Positions 12,951 to 24,109 of a DNA stretch of 64,000 bases are shown in pieces. The number at the start of each line of letters is the position of its first letter. Positions within the stretch are counted from its first letter, which is position 1. Below the pieces are notes generated by a model. It saw only the letters and a program-made list of their open reading frames with translations, was not told where the DNA came from and did no database searches. The position numbers and the translations under genes were made by a program. Source of the stretch: Anisakis pegreffii (taxonomy: Eukaryota; Nematoda; Chromadorea; Rhabditida; Anisakidae); NCBI GenBank assembly GCA_035041965.1, contig JAPYMA010001375.1, forward strand, positions 1 to 64,000. Direction: 5' to 3'.

Positions 12951-14782
12951 CAATTTGACTGATTTTCGTCTTGGACAATACCAAATACTAGCTATTTGTT
13001 ATTGACACAATTATGACGTCAACTGAAATTTGAAAAACATCGACAAACTTAGCAAATTTTAGCGATGATTATCAAATGATGGTAACAGAACCGGTTCAAC
13101 ATAATTTATCGAAGAGTTATTTTGATGTGTGGGGAGGGGATCAGGTTGATGGTTATATGAACAAATAGGAACTTGATCAGAAAACGACGACAGCTAGATG
13201 AATCATGTACAAAGATTAAATCAATTCCTACGATCCAAATTGATTTATATGAAAGTAATGCCCATATATCTTACCAAACTAGTTGTGGTGGTGCACAGTG
13301 AAGGGACACAGTCAAAGACGATAATCAAATGACGCCTTTTCGAAAGGAACAATACAAAACTCCAAACTGATTCACCTGGGAGGGTCTTTACCATGATTAG
13401 GCAAAGTCAGACAATAGTATAGGTGTTATCAGTGGATGAGCCAGGCTTTTTGAACAACCGCACGCATAGCGCACGCTTTATTCTGGATACGATACGAGAT
13501 TCCAATCAAGATCTCAGCAAAGTGCTACCAAAATTCAACAGCAAGTGCGTTTTATTCTATCAATTCGATGGGAAAACAAGAGGAAAATCAGTCAACTGTT
13601 AGACAAATCAAAATGAAACTAAATATGATAAGCTTATTTTACGTCCTATACACATTCCGGGTAGCAAACAGACCAACAGCAAAACGATTTCCTTATCACA
13701 GATTGACGAAAGCAAACCGAACAGCATCTCTCTCTCACGAATACAGTATTAAATTCACGCCTGTTGGCACACATCAAACAAAAATTTCATCGAATCGAAG
13801 CCATTTGGCGCACTGCCACATAAGTATTTCAAAATGGAAGATTACTTAATTGTCATCCGTTTTTGCAGAGTCGGGCAAAATCTTAAGGTAGCGACTGAGC
13901 AGTTTACATCGCAGATAGCGATGTGTTTTGCACGCGAACGTTAACTTGCCGTGCTAGGATTTCGCGCCGGCTGCCTTGCATTTACCATTCTCATTCAGCA
14001 CGCGACTTTTTCAATTTGGGTCGGGGTGTGCACTCGAGATTTTACAATGAATTGAATTATTTACGCGTTATCATAGGGTTAGTGAAACGAGACGTTTAAT
14101 CAAACGCTCTGGATATCATAAACTGACAGCGTACATCTCACAAATATCACTGGAACAGTTCATAACTCCAATCATAGACCTAACCAGTTGTCCAACTAAG
14201 ATCACACTGTGTTCCAGAGGTGGGCATCGCTTTGTTAGTCATCAATCGCTAATTTATTCAGTAGCGAGTCAACGAATGCAACAAATTTGAATGAGTTGAC
14301 GAAATTGATAGTGGCGATACTGTTCTGGAGGAACGTTAATCGGTTAAAACGATCGCAATAGAACTACCGAAACGATGATTGTGTACAACACGCGAGCATT
14401 TGGGCACAGATTACGTATTGTCAACGGAATACAGAAGTGATGTGTGCGTAGAGCATGCGGTCGTATCGCCACCGGGATTGGAACTACAGCAAAACTTTGC
14501 CAGAGCCGGAAGGGAATTGCCAGAGCTTCAATCAGTCGGACCCTGAAGGGTTGAAGAAATCAGCCGGAACACCAAAACCGGAAGGCCTATCCTCAACCGC
14601 ATGCTTCTTTACGTTTACCACTGAATGTGCGAACCGAAACAAAGTTTGGTTATCGGTCACCCGAATTGACGAATATGTTTAACGGTTAATGCCATCAATT
14701 TTCATCGTGCATAACTATTCAAAGTTGTCGACATTAAATTTTTGATTGAAGGGTTACCAGCACCGGGTAATGAATTGCTAGG

Positions 14783-14923
14783 CCGAGTCGGACCAAAATT
14801 TGCCAGGCCTGGCCGGGCCAAAGCCGGAATGTAAGTGAGTGTAGCACTGCAGGAATGTAGCACTGTGTAAGCGCCAGGTGCGGCAAGTCGTAATCCGGCT
14901 TGAGAATTCTTGGTCCGACTCGG
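14783..14923. repeat. inverted repeat in a GC-rich island
   Basis: CCGAGTCGGACCAA (14783-14796) and its exact reverse complement TTGGTCCGACTCGG (14910-14923) flank about 113 bp of GC-rich sequence rich in GGCC and CCGG words. The local base composition differs sharply from the AT-rich surroundings. It may be a MITE or a fold-back unit. No target duplication was identified. Confidence 0.6.
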
Positions 14924-15019
14924 TGGCATGGACCTGGCACTTCCACACCTTCTTTAACGCTGCAAATACTTTCGCACTCGTGATCAGTTACAAAATAGTG
15001 TCATTAGTAATGTCATTTC

Positions 15020-15021
15020 AG
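15020..15021 (+). promoter_or_regulatory. probable SL trans-splice acceptor of the RRM gene
   Basis: GTCATTTCAG ends 23 bases before the ATG at 15045. No 5' partner exon is visible, as expected for spliced-leader addition. Confidence 0.5.
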
Positions 15022-15044
15022 TGAATAATTACGAACTAAACGCG

Positions 15045-17205
15045 ATGTCAGCTCATTCCGAGCGGATTCTAATCACGGGCCTTGCTCCCGAGACGACGTA
15101 CGGTATGGTTGAAAGGTACTTCTCAGAGTTTGGAGCATTAACCGAATGTACGGTTATGACTGACAAGGTTCTGTTTTACAGCTTTCAATTTATTTCGTTC
15201 AATATCCAGTCGTTAATCAATTCACTGTTGCTTATGCATTTTGGTACATCTAAGCTGACCTATATCTTTGGAATAGTTTGTTCGTTAACGTCATTGTAAA
15301 AGGAAGTAATTAGTCGCTTTGTGAAGCAATCGAAAACATTGATTGTTCAATTTCTAGGATTCGCGTCGATGTCGTGGTTTTGCATTCATCTCTTTCATGG
15401 AAAAATCTGTTGCTGATGAATGCATGCAAGTATCATCGCATTACATAAACGCTATGAAAGTGAATTTACGACTTATCGATGATGTTAGTTTGATCGATTT
15501 GTTCAAAATATAACTGGAAACATTGGGGAGACGTCGGCGAAGGAATATCGCTTCTGAGGATTAGGAAATCTATTGTTAAAAAGATGAAAACTTGAACACC
15601 CGCTGAGCGCTCTCATCCAACCTTCTGGGACAATACTGTTCACCTCGAATCCAACCGCTTTGATTTGACGCCACAGCCCAAATGCGGATAACTATTGTCG
15701 CAAACGTGTTTCTTAAATACTATTTTCATAAACAAATTCTTTTGTATTATTATGAAATTAACATAATGCAATTATGTTCGCAAAATTGACATTGTTTCAA
15801 ATTATTTTGATGTTACAGTTGATAGAAATGCTTACAAAAACAGCAAAGTTCATGTTTTCCTCGCCCACCTCATCTCCTGTCAGCATTGATTTTGGAAAAT
15901 TTTGACGTATGACATTCTTTACAACTAAACGAGAATAGATTTGTTGTACCATTTTGCAGTGCATTCAAGGTGTGTACGCCTGAAATGTGTAATGATTACC
16001 TAATAAAGAAAAGCTCTTTAATAATCTCAGAGAGTAATAGAGGAGGTATGTAGTGATAAGTTGAAAAGTATCCAGGCACGCATGTCAAGTGCACAATGAA
16101 TACATGAACTGTGCATAATTTATCTGATGCTGCAGGTGTCACATGATGATGAATTCGCAGATGTTCCAGTGAAGAAAATTTTGGTCTCGTTTACAGACAG
16201 AGATATTTCAGCACGTCAGATTCATGAATATTTCTCAAGATTCGGTGATGTAAAAGTCGATTTCGATGAAGATGATGAGGTATGCTGATCTTATTGACTT
16301 AACGAATACTTATTTCATTGTGACTAAATCAAATTTTTGTGACATTTGGGATCATTGAAGTTAAATGCTTCATTGGATCTGAATGTCTTCTTCATTGCGT
16401 ATATTACATCGTTGTTAATGTCATTATGGTGATTCTAAAAAAGCCATGATGATCTTAAAAATAAATAATTATTGTGATATTTGTATTGTTAATGTTGTTT
16501 CAGGATAATCTTGGTATTGCGTATGTAACATTCGATGACGATATCACATGTAAAACGTGCCTGGCCATAAACGAGCATCGCATAAATGGATACGATATTG
16601 ATATTCGTGCTTTAATACGTAAAGAAGACCTGCTTAAGAACGAACAATCGAAACGTGAGAAGATGGCATCAGATAATCAATCGGATGGTAATAATAGTGC
16701 TGATGATGAATACAATCATCATCATAATCATTTAAAACGATCTCATTCATCAACCGATTACAATCCGCAGCAAATGACCAGCTATACGAATGTGAATTCG
16801 GTGCAGCCAGCACCTCTATATAACAATGATTATTGCAATGATATTACGGGTAATACGCATGTTCGACCCTTTGCTAATTATTGCAATGATTACGGCAATA
16901 ATTATAATTATTCTAATATGAATGTTCATTCCGAAGAAGTGATAAGGCAAGCCAGTCGAATGTATCCGTCGTATCAGAGTGATTATTATTCACACGATTA
17001 TAAAACCAATTCATGCCCACCCCCATTCCATCCATCAAATCCATATTATTCACCATCGGCTTTTAACGATGATGAGCAACCACCAAGAAAGCTGTTCTCC
17101 CCGCAAAACCCATCAGCTGCCTCATTATCGGCTGGTTACGGCGGTTATGTTCGAGGTTGTAGTAATTATTTTACATATCCGAATCGTTTGAACTATCCAA
17201 CCTAA
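15045..17205 (+). CDS. tandem-RRM RNA-binding protein with Asn/Tyr-rich tail
   Basis: Exons are 15045-15167, 15358-15483, 16136-16279 and 16504-17205 (364 aa, all joins in phase 0). RRM1 covers about residues 7-83 with RNP2 ILITGL and RNP1 RCRGFAFISF. RRM2 covers about residues 96-169 with RNP2 ILVSFT and RNP1 DNLGIAYVTF, which is weaker. The remaining half is low complexity, rich in N, Y, S, H and P, with a HHHNHLKRSHS patch, resembling prion-like domains of hnRNP proteins that phase-separate. The architecture is hnRNP A/B- or Musashi-like, but neither RRM matches a named family closely enough to assign an orthologue. Expected role: nuclear or cytoplasmic mRNA binding. It heads a run of three plus-strand RNA-related genes. 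A frame open from the GTG at 15021 was not used, because it starts on the splice site. Confidence 0.85.
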
Positions 17206-18518
17206 AACTTCATTCGATTTGTTTATTGTTTCTTTTGCTTAATGCTTCTCGAGGTGATTGTAATCGGCGCGGAGTGATGATCACCAAAACGTCGAAGAAC
17301 GTTTGGTGTGACATTGTTGTGGACTAGGCTAATCTTATGTGTTCTGTCACAACTGAAATTATTCACTGTCATTAACTTTTTCAATGTTTTTATCGAGTAG
17401 CGCTATGAAATAGTCGTCAGGTCCGATCGAGGTATTGTTTTTGGTGATTTTTGAGACAGTGATGTGCCAGATATGCGAGAGGCGTTAATTGCTTCACGAA
17501 ACTGATGAATTATGCGTTGTTCATACCTTATCTTATCAATTGTAATATATCGTTGTGCTGAGATATTTTAAATTTTAATATGTGTGCCTCATTGTTTGTA
17601 TATGTTGCGTATGTTACTTCATAAAAGTATACCATTCAATAAATGCATACTGATTCATCTTCAATTTGATTGCCTCTTCATTGGATTATCTTTTTCCAAT
17701 TGATGCAAGTTTAGTGTATGGACAGAACTAAGCGACAAACATATCTGCCTGACTGACTGTGGTTGTCGATTGAGTTAAAAGTTGAATATATTGATCTACT
17801 GCAGTGAATGAATAGGAAAAGAAACAGCAGGTGAATAATGCACGGAGGGTGTGCGCAAGAAACAAGTTGATGACAGTCAAGGAATAGTAAAAAATGGAAC
17901 TTGGTGGCAATGGAATGTCGCACGGAGTTGGTGTGATAGCGAGCATTGTATGGCAGTCAGTTTATGAGGAATGGGTAGCACATGGAGACTGTATCGCAGT
18001 TGGGTTGGGAGGGGGGGATGAGGAAATATGGGAGGTCCACCGTTTCTTACATGAAATCAGCAAACAATTATATTATCAAATACCATTTAATGCAATTGAG
18101 ATGAGAAAAACAAACAGTCGCACCAATGACTTATTTATTAACTCGTTAGGATGCAACAATTGTTGTACATTAATATTATTATGATTGTGCACCAATAGCA
18201 AAGTGTGTTTCGAATTGCTGCAATTTAACTGTCGTCAAAATGAGGAAATGAATGCAATGCCATGACATTGTTTTCACCGCTGAGCGTATGCCTAATTTCA
18301 TATTCTCATTGACAATGCATAGACCATGCAAACTCTCATTGAGATATTGTTTGCGTAGCATACTAATGGATGAAATTTTTTTCTGATTTCAATGATTATT
18401 TGGACTCAAACGTACTGTTGAATCTTTTTTCTTTGCTTTTAATGCGGAATGATTTGGAGCTTCGTGAATTTGAATGATTCGGAGTCGGCGTTTCTCATCA
18501 AACGATGTTAGTTTTTTC
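17206..18518. other. 3' UTR and spacer after the RRM gene
   Basis: Contains the RRM gene 3' UTR up to the poly(A) signal at 17638. About 0.9 kb of AT-rich spacer follows, with no supportable coding sequence. Confidence 0.5.
17638..17643 (+). terminator. poly(A) signal of the RRM gene
   Basis: AATAAA about 430 bases downstream of the TAA at 17203-17205, in an AT-rich 3' region. Confidence 0.5.
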
Positions 18519-18520
18519 AG
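18519..18520 (+). promoter_or_regulatory. candidate SL trans-splice acceptor of TRMT44
   Basis: TTTTTTCAG ends 25 bases before the ATG chosen at 18546. It is used as support for that start. Another acceptor or start remains possible. Confidence 0.4.
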
Positions 18521-18545
18521 TTGTTATTTGGTTTTATCAACAGGT

Positions 18546-21500
18546 ATGAGATTAATAATCGCTTCGAAATTGGAATTGCCGAATGCAGATTTATCGGCTC
18601 GATTTCGGAAGGTTTTTCATTTTATCCATTTCTTTTTTTCGCAATATCTCAATCTTACTCAGCAATTCCTTTGATTGACTCAGTATCTCATCATTGCACG
18701 TATGCTGTTGATCATCAGAATCCATCAGTCACAATCACGAAATTATAACATGCATGTTTAACTAGCATTATCCCTATTGAAATATGGATAATCGTTATCA
18801 ATTGAATATTATTTTTTATCAAACAATTCAAATTTGCACAACTAAATGATCCATATTTATAGTTGATAGCATTGTGGTGCGACAATTGTAATGCTATGAA
18901 TAAACGCGTCCATGGAGCCAAGCTGTTAGAATCAAATGAAGAACTTCATAAAAATATAATTGCTAAACTGAAAAGTTGTCAGCTGGAAAATGATATTGAA
19001 GTGAGGCAATTTGTGCCCAAAAACGACACTCTGTTCTCCAGTGAAGCGTTTGAAGTGTGCCATGTTTCTGAAGGTTTGCATCGTCCTCTGCAGACTCTTG
19101 ATTAATTTCATTCTGATCATATGTTTTGCCTATTGCATTTACATTTCAGATAAACTTCAAGCCGATTTTTGTTCATTTGTGTTCGATGATAAGCAACATC
19201 CTCATATTCCATTCGACTATCGACTGCTGTTGGAGGCTCATCCATCGCCTGTTGGCGATCCTTGCACATGGTGTTGAATATGTTCCTCGCTTTCACCTTC
19301 TATCGATTTTATAACTGTTACTGATTAGAGTGATCTGTTCCAGATCTATTCTCATCAATTTTCTGTCCTAATAGTTTTTTTTACAGTAAATTTGTTTTGT
19401 TTGTATATATAATCATTCTATTTTAGATGCATCTGATTTAGTGGAATGTTGGAGAGTTGTCGTGATTTCATGCATCTGACCTGAATATTATTTTTTTTTT
19501 GCAGTGAGTTGCAGGTTTATGGCGATGGTAATGAACAGCAAATTGGTTGGATGCGAGACGTTGCATTCAAACATCTTCTGAGGTGATCCGTACAGTCGTT
19601 TCGTTTTCATTCATAAGCAACAGTAAAGTTAACGTTCAGCTAACCACCTGTTGTACAGCTCATTTGTTTGTGTTTCATTGATAAAATGCATCAGTCTACA
19701 GATTTATGTGCGTTTCCACTGAAGTGGGTAAACTGAATTGATTTATGTTATTATTTATCGTTCAGATGGTTAGCAAATATCACTGTTGATGGAAAAGCAT
19801 CAATAAAGTCGCATCAGCTTATTCAAATTGATAATTATGTCAAAACATATCGAAATATCAAAGAGAATTTTGGAAAATCCATCGTTTTGGTAGGTTATTA
19901 TGCATATCCGCCATGAAAGATTCATCGAGCAAGGGAAAACAAAACAAAATGAGTTTTTTCTCTGAATCATTTTCGTATTTCTGAACAAATGTTCTACATT
20001 CGACTAAATGTTGTTGAAAATGGTTAATTATTGGTATTGATTTTGTAAATTTCGGTTCGAATATTTGCATTTTTAAATATTGATCATCAAAAGTTTGTGG
20101 AAAGATTTGATTTTTTTGTTTGTCAGAAGTGGAACGAACGAACTGATCCGCAAAAATTTGTTTACGAAGATTGCGCTATCGCTGCTTATTTAATCGTAAG
20201 TTTTTTATCAGCTGAAGCATTTTGATAATTGATCATTGTTGTCTCTTCGAGCATCACAAATATTCATTCACCTCATTTTAATATTGAACTTGAGTATCTC
20301 CGAAACTAACGAAAATATCAGTACGAGCGATTGAGGATGAGGTCGGAGCAAAATTCAAACTTGACGGTCCACAAGCTTAGAAAGTAGTGGTGATAATCGA
20401 CCGAAGATCGTTCAGAATTCGGAGTTTCGGAATCTCAAAGTGTGACTTCGGTTGGATTCCGATCGAACTGAAATTTCTTCCGGATGCTGTCACTAGTAGA
20501 AAGGGGGCTGGAATTCTTTCGAATGATCGAGGGCCCTTGATTAACCTTTATATTATGGATTACTAATAATGATTTAGAGCTTGTTTGCTTCACATGCGAA
20601 TGTTTTAATCATCGTCATGAGCGAGATATTTTTATGAATCATGCTGAGAGCGTAGGGATGAGTTTCGTTGCGCCATTGCTTCTTTCATTCAGTAGAATAA
20701 GGCCTTGCATCTTCTGACTTGAGGTCAGATTTATTCCATTTATCCTGAAGTGTCGTTGCGTTCAAAGTTGATTCCCCTTCTTCTGAGCCAAACTGTTCTC
20801 TTATTCAATATCTGAATAAACCTTAATGAACCGTTGAGGAATTGTGGCGGTCCAAAAATATCGAGCCGAAATGTTTTTGCGATATTGGCTGTGGTAATGG
20901 ACTTTTGGTGCATCTTCTCACCACTCAAAAGGTATTTCTTCAGTGCGGTTTTTTCCTTGTCTATTATCTTACAACTACGCTAAAAGCATTTATAAAGAGT
21001 TATCATAATAAAGACTATAGCTTCGTCGATGATATAGCATTTTAACAGTTTACTGGCTATGGAATCGATCTGAGACGTCGGAATATTTGGAGTAATTTTG
21101 AAGGGACTGACCTGCGCGAGTTGTCCTTAAATCCAGAAGTAGACACCGTGCAAGAAGGCGATTTTTTGATTGGGAACCACAGCGATGAATTAACACCATG
21201 GATTGCAATTCTGGCAGCGAGGTGGTGACAGTATGAATTTCGTGTTTTCTTATCATAGCGAGTTATTTCATATATTCAGAATTGCTTTCTTGAAATGTCG
21301 GTTGAATACTGTTGCTTTAAATAAATCTGTTCCTTGCCTAATATGCTTCTGGCTTTGCGCCCGTAGAAACAATCGTCAAATCGCAGTTTAGCGTTTTGAC
21401 TATTGATCACTTTATTCATATTAAATACATAATCGATAGCTAGTTGTGGTGCTGAGAGTTAGATTGCTAATATAATGAGCTATTGCTGCGTGTTTATTGG

Positions 21501-23138
21501 CTATGAAATCGATCTGAGACGTCGGAATCGTATTTCATTGAGTAATTATACTTTAACATCTCTTCAAAGAGCATTGATCGGTTACAGGTCAAGATGTAAT
21601 TTCTTCCTTCTGCCGTGTTGTCCTTTTGACTTTTATGGACGCTATCAGAAAAAAATGAAAGGAATCAGTGGAGACAGTTGTTATGGTTCATATTTGGTGT
21701 ACTTAAGGAGCATTTGTGAAAGGTATTTTATACTGCCAATGAAAATATGTTTTGCTCGATATACAAACGCGTTGTTTCGCAATTCAGTCAGTTTTAATAG
21801 ATAATTTGCCCGGTGTGTAATAGTCACTTCTGCGGCGATCGAACGCCGTCATTTTGATGTATCTTTCATATTATTAATTGACAGTTTCATCGTACCTTAA
21901 GATTGGGATATCGAATTGAAGAAGATCGTCTCAAAATCCCATCAACTAAAAGACGATGTCTCATCGGGTTGCTTCCGAAAGATGGTCTGCCAACGAATCT
22001 TGATGAAATCATTGAGTCTATTTTGGGTGAGAAAAAATCGAATGGATTTATCGCTCGTAGTAAAGTGGAAAAAGTTAGTTTTGCAGAATACTTTTCTTCA
22101 GTGATGACACTAATTATAAACACTGTGAACGTAGTTTTGAGTGACTAAGGCTAATTTTAGAAATCGTGGTGATAGGTGATTTTGAATGCAGAATTCTTTT
22201 CATTGCAACAGATGTTCATTACTTCAAATTTTATTGGTTCTCTTGTGAACATTCACACAAACAGAACAACAAACTCAGCCTTTTCACGAATGAAATTAAA
22301 CCTGAATCATCTGTATCACTGCTTTAAGGTGACGAACTGTTCGCAGCTTCCAAGAGACGTTCGACATAGTCTGACAATGAAGATATTTGACTATTTGTTC
22401 AACCTGGATGGTGAACCTAGGTAAGATCTGCTATCCACTTGTAATAATATCATGCTGAGTGGTGCTCATTTCTTATGGAAATATTATTGGCAACTAGAAA
22501 ATGCTATGTAATAGCTTAATGAATTCATGAGTTGTCCATTACGAAAATTGGATTTCCTATCCCTTTTCGAATGCAGACTTATGCCAAATCGAGAACGCAT
22601 TGTTTGGATATCTCAATATCTAGTCTGGTTTGATTAAATCGAAATTCGGTCGTTGTTCAATGGTTTATGAATGCAATTAATACGTTTAAAAACAGTTGCT
22701 TTTCTCGGATTTCATCACAATAGCACTACAACAGCGATTTTGCAAGAGACACTATCAAACAGAAAAACGCTATTAATGAGCTTGAAACCCTATAATTGAT
22801 TATTAATCGTAAGCCCTACGTTAAATTTATTCAAAATTCATTCGAATCGGCTGTAATATTCAATTTAATTTCATTATTTGATGATATATGTTTGGGAACA
22901 TTACAGTAGCACTCCATCATGTAATGAATGGCATCGCGGAGGTATTGCTTCACTTCTGCAAGTCACTCAAATTCTTAATGACTCTGATAAACAATATTTA
23001 AAGAATTCTGATGGTGGTATTCAAACGTTTCTCAAGAACCAACATCAGGTTTTCAAGGTTCATAGTTATAATTTCAATTATTTTGAGAATATCAAAGGAA
23101 ATGAATCGTTTCGGATTCCTAGATGCTTTTCTTATTAA
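18546..23138 (+). CDS. TRMT44: tRNA (uracil-2'-O-)-methyltransferase, Trm44 family
   Basis: Exons are 18546-18611, 18863-19073, 19150-19270, 19505-19582, 19766-19889, 20127-20195, 20839-20931, 21049-21221, 21588-21722, 21902-22073, 22329-22420 and 22907-23138 (521 aa). The enzyme 2'-O-methylates U44 of tRNA-Ser using SAM. Evidence along the protein: NKRVHGAKLL near the N-terminus (human NKRLCGAR), FVYEDCAIAAYLI, SAM motif DIGCGNGLLVH (about 238-248), GIDLRRR, IGNHSDELTPW (about 295-305), LPCCPFDFYGRY, KIPSTKR (about 368-374), NCSQLPRD, and GGIQTFLKNQHQVFK near the end. All are strong TRMT44 signatures. Exon 1 is a prediction from phase and splice sites. The last exon may instead splice at 23058; as modelled it reads through to TAA, and the C-terminal CCCH segment of the human protein is absent. 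Confidence 0.9.
20385..20495. mobile_element. hAT-like MITE, copy A
   Basis: A 111-bp unit lies in a TRMT44 intron (between 20196 and 20838). It begins TAGTGGTGATAATCGACCG and its reversed right end begins TAGTGACAGCATCCGG. The flanks TTAGAAAG (20377-20384) and GTAGAAAG (20496-20503) match at 7 of 8 positions, an 8-bp target duplication typical of hAT elements. The interior carries GAATTCGGA/TTCGG words shared with copies B, C and D. Confidence 0.6.
21493..21528 (+). pseudogene. duplicated fragment of TRMT44 exon 8 in an intron
   Basis: This 36-base stretch matches the first 36 bases of exon 8 (21049-21084) at 34 of 36 positions, including the codons for GIDLRRR. The match continues more weakly for about 20 bases. 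It lies 444 bases downstream, between exons 8 and 9, and is not in the modelled transcript. It looks like the remnant of a tandem duplication or unequal crossover. Confidence 0.75.
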
Positions 23139-24091
23139 CGGTCTTTTGTGATAGAGCGGAGTAGCTAGGGTATGACTTACACACGGACTGACAATGAGAA
23201 GAATATCAGCAACAATGTTCTTAGTAGCAATGATATATGATTAAAAGCCTGGTGTGGTATAGATATTACAACGGCTATAAATTCTCGAGATAATCATGAA
23301 TAGGACAAAATGTGTGGTAAGAGGTAGGGTACTGCAATAAAGAAGTATTGATGAGATGGTAATTTCGATCATTTGAGGTATCGCGAGGGATGGTTTCGAT
23401 TCGTGATTGGGCTCAAGAAGGTGCTCGTAAAGTGAGTGCCAACACGAAAAGAAGTCTCTGTTGGTTCCATAAGAACCATCCGAGTGGATGTCCTCTTCCG
23501 AGCCATCTCTGTTCATATGTACATCAGTGATACATACATATCAAATAAAGTTCTTATGACACTGTCTCTTTCGAAATTTCGCATTGCTTCTTATCCACTG
23601 CAATTTCTAGTGAAATCTTTCCTTTCATCTCAGAAATTGAATTATATATTCAGTTATCTGTGCAACAAACTATGCGACGTGATATTTAAAATTCCGTCGT
23701 AAATCTTTTTTGATTGGGAAAAGGATTTCTTATAGTTGCGATTTCATAAGTGAATGGTCGAGGCGTATTTTCTCAATTGGCGACCTCTCACTGCAAGCAT
23801 GTGGCAGAATGCCTACGCGACAGCATGCGCTTGTGAATTAATTGATTTCATATTTCTTGCAATTAGCAATTGTTTTATTTGTGTAGTGCTTGTATGTGAT
23901 TAATTGATGAACGAAGCATTTGAATTATCTATTAGAATTTGTAAGATAAACCTTCTTTCAGTTAATTTGGTAGTTTAGGCTGCTAAAATAAGAACGGCAC
24001 TCTGTTTGTATACATACATTCGTGACTGAATTAAGAATGAGGATCTGACTTATATGATAGATGTGCATTGCAGTAATCGTCATTTGTGTTC
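23139..24091. other. TRMT44-SMNDC1 spacer
   Basis: About 950 bases between the TRMT44 stop and the next start, on the same strand. It holds a poly(A) signal candidate at 23544-23549 and otherwise AT-rich sequence. No further TRMT44 exon was recognised in it. Confidence 0.5.
23544..23549 (+). terminator. poly(A) signal candidate for TRMT44
   Basis: AATAAA about 405 bases after the modelled stop at 23138. Confidence 0.4.
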
Positions 24092-24093
24092 AG
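24092..24093 (+). promoter_or_regulatory. probable SL trans-splice acceptor of SMNDC1
   Basis: TTGTGTTCAG ends 16 bases before the ATG at 24110. Confidence 0.5.
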
Positions 24094-24109
24094 TTGAAGG
24101 TAATTCAAG

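Larger units (their letters stand above)
12526..15019. other. intergenic region, divergent promoters
   Basis: It lies between the CDV3 homologue (minus) and the RRM gene (plus), so both promoters are here. It holds an (AATA)n microsatellite at 12924-12950 and a GC-rich block at about 14455-14945 with an inverted repeat (separate entries). No coding region was recognised. Confidence 0.5.

Noticed and set aside
13877..13900. CTTAAGGTAGC, identical to a conserved core word of large-subunit rRNA
   Set aside because: The flanking sequence does not extend the match, so it is probably chance.
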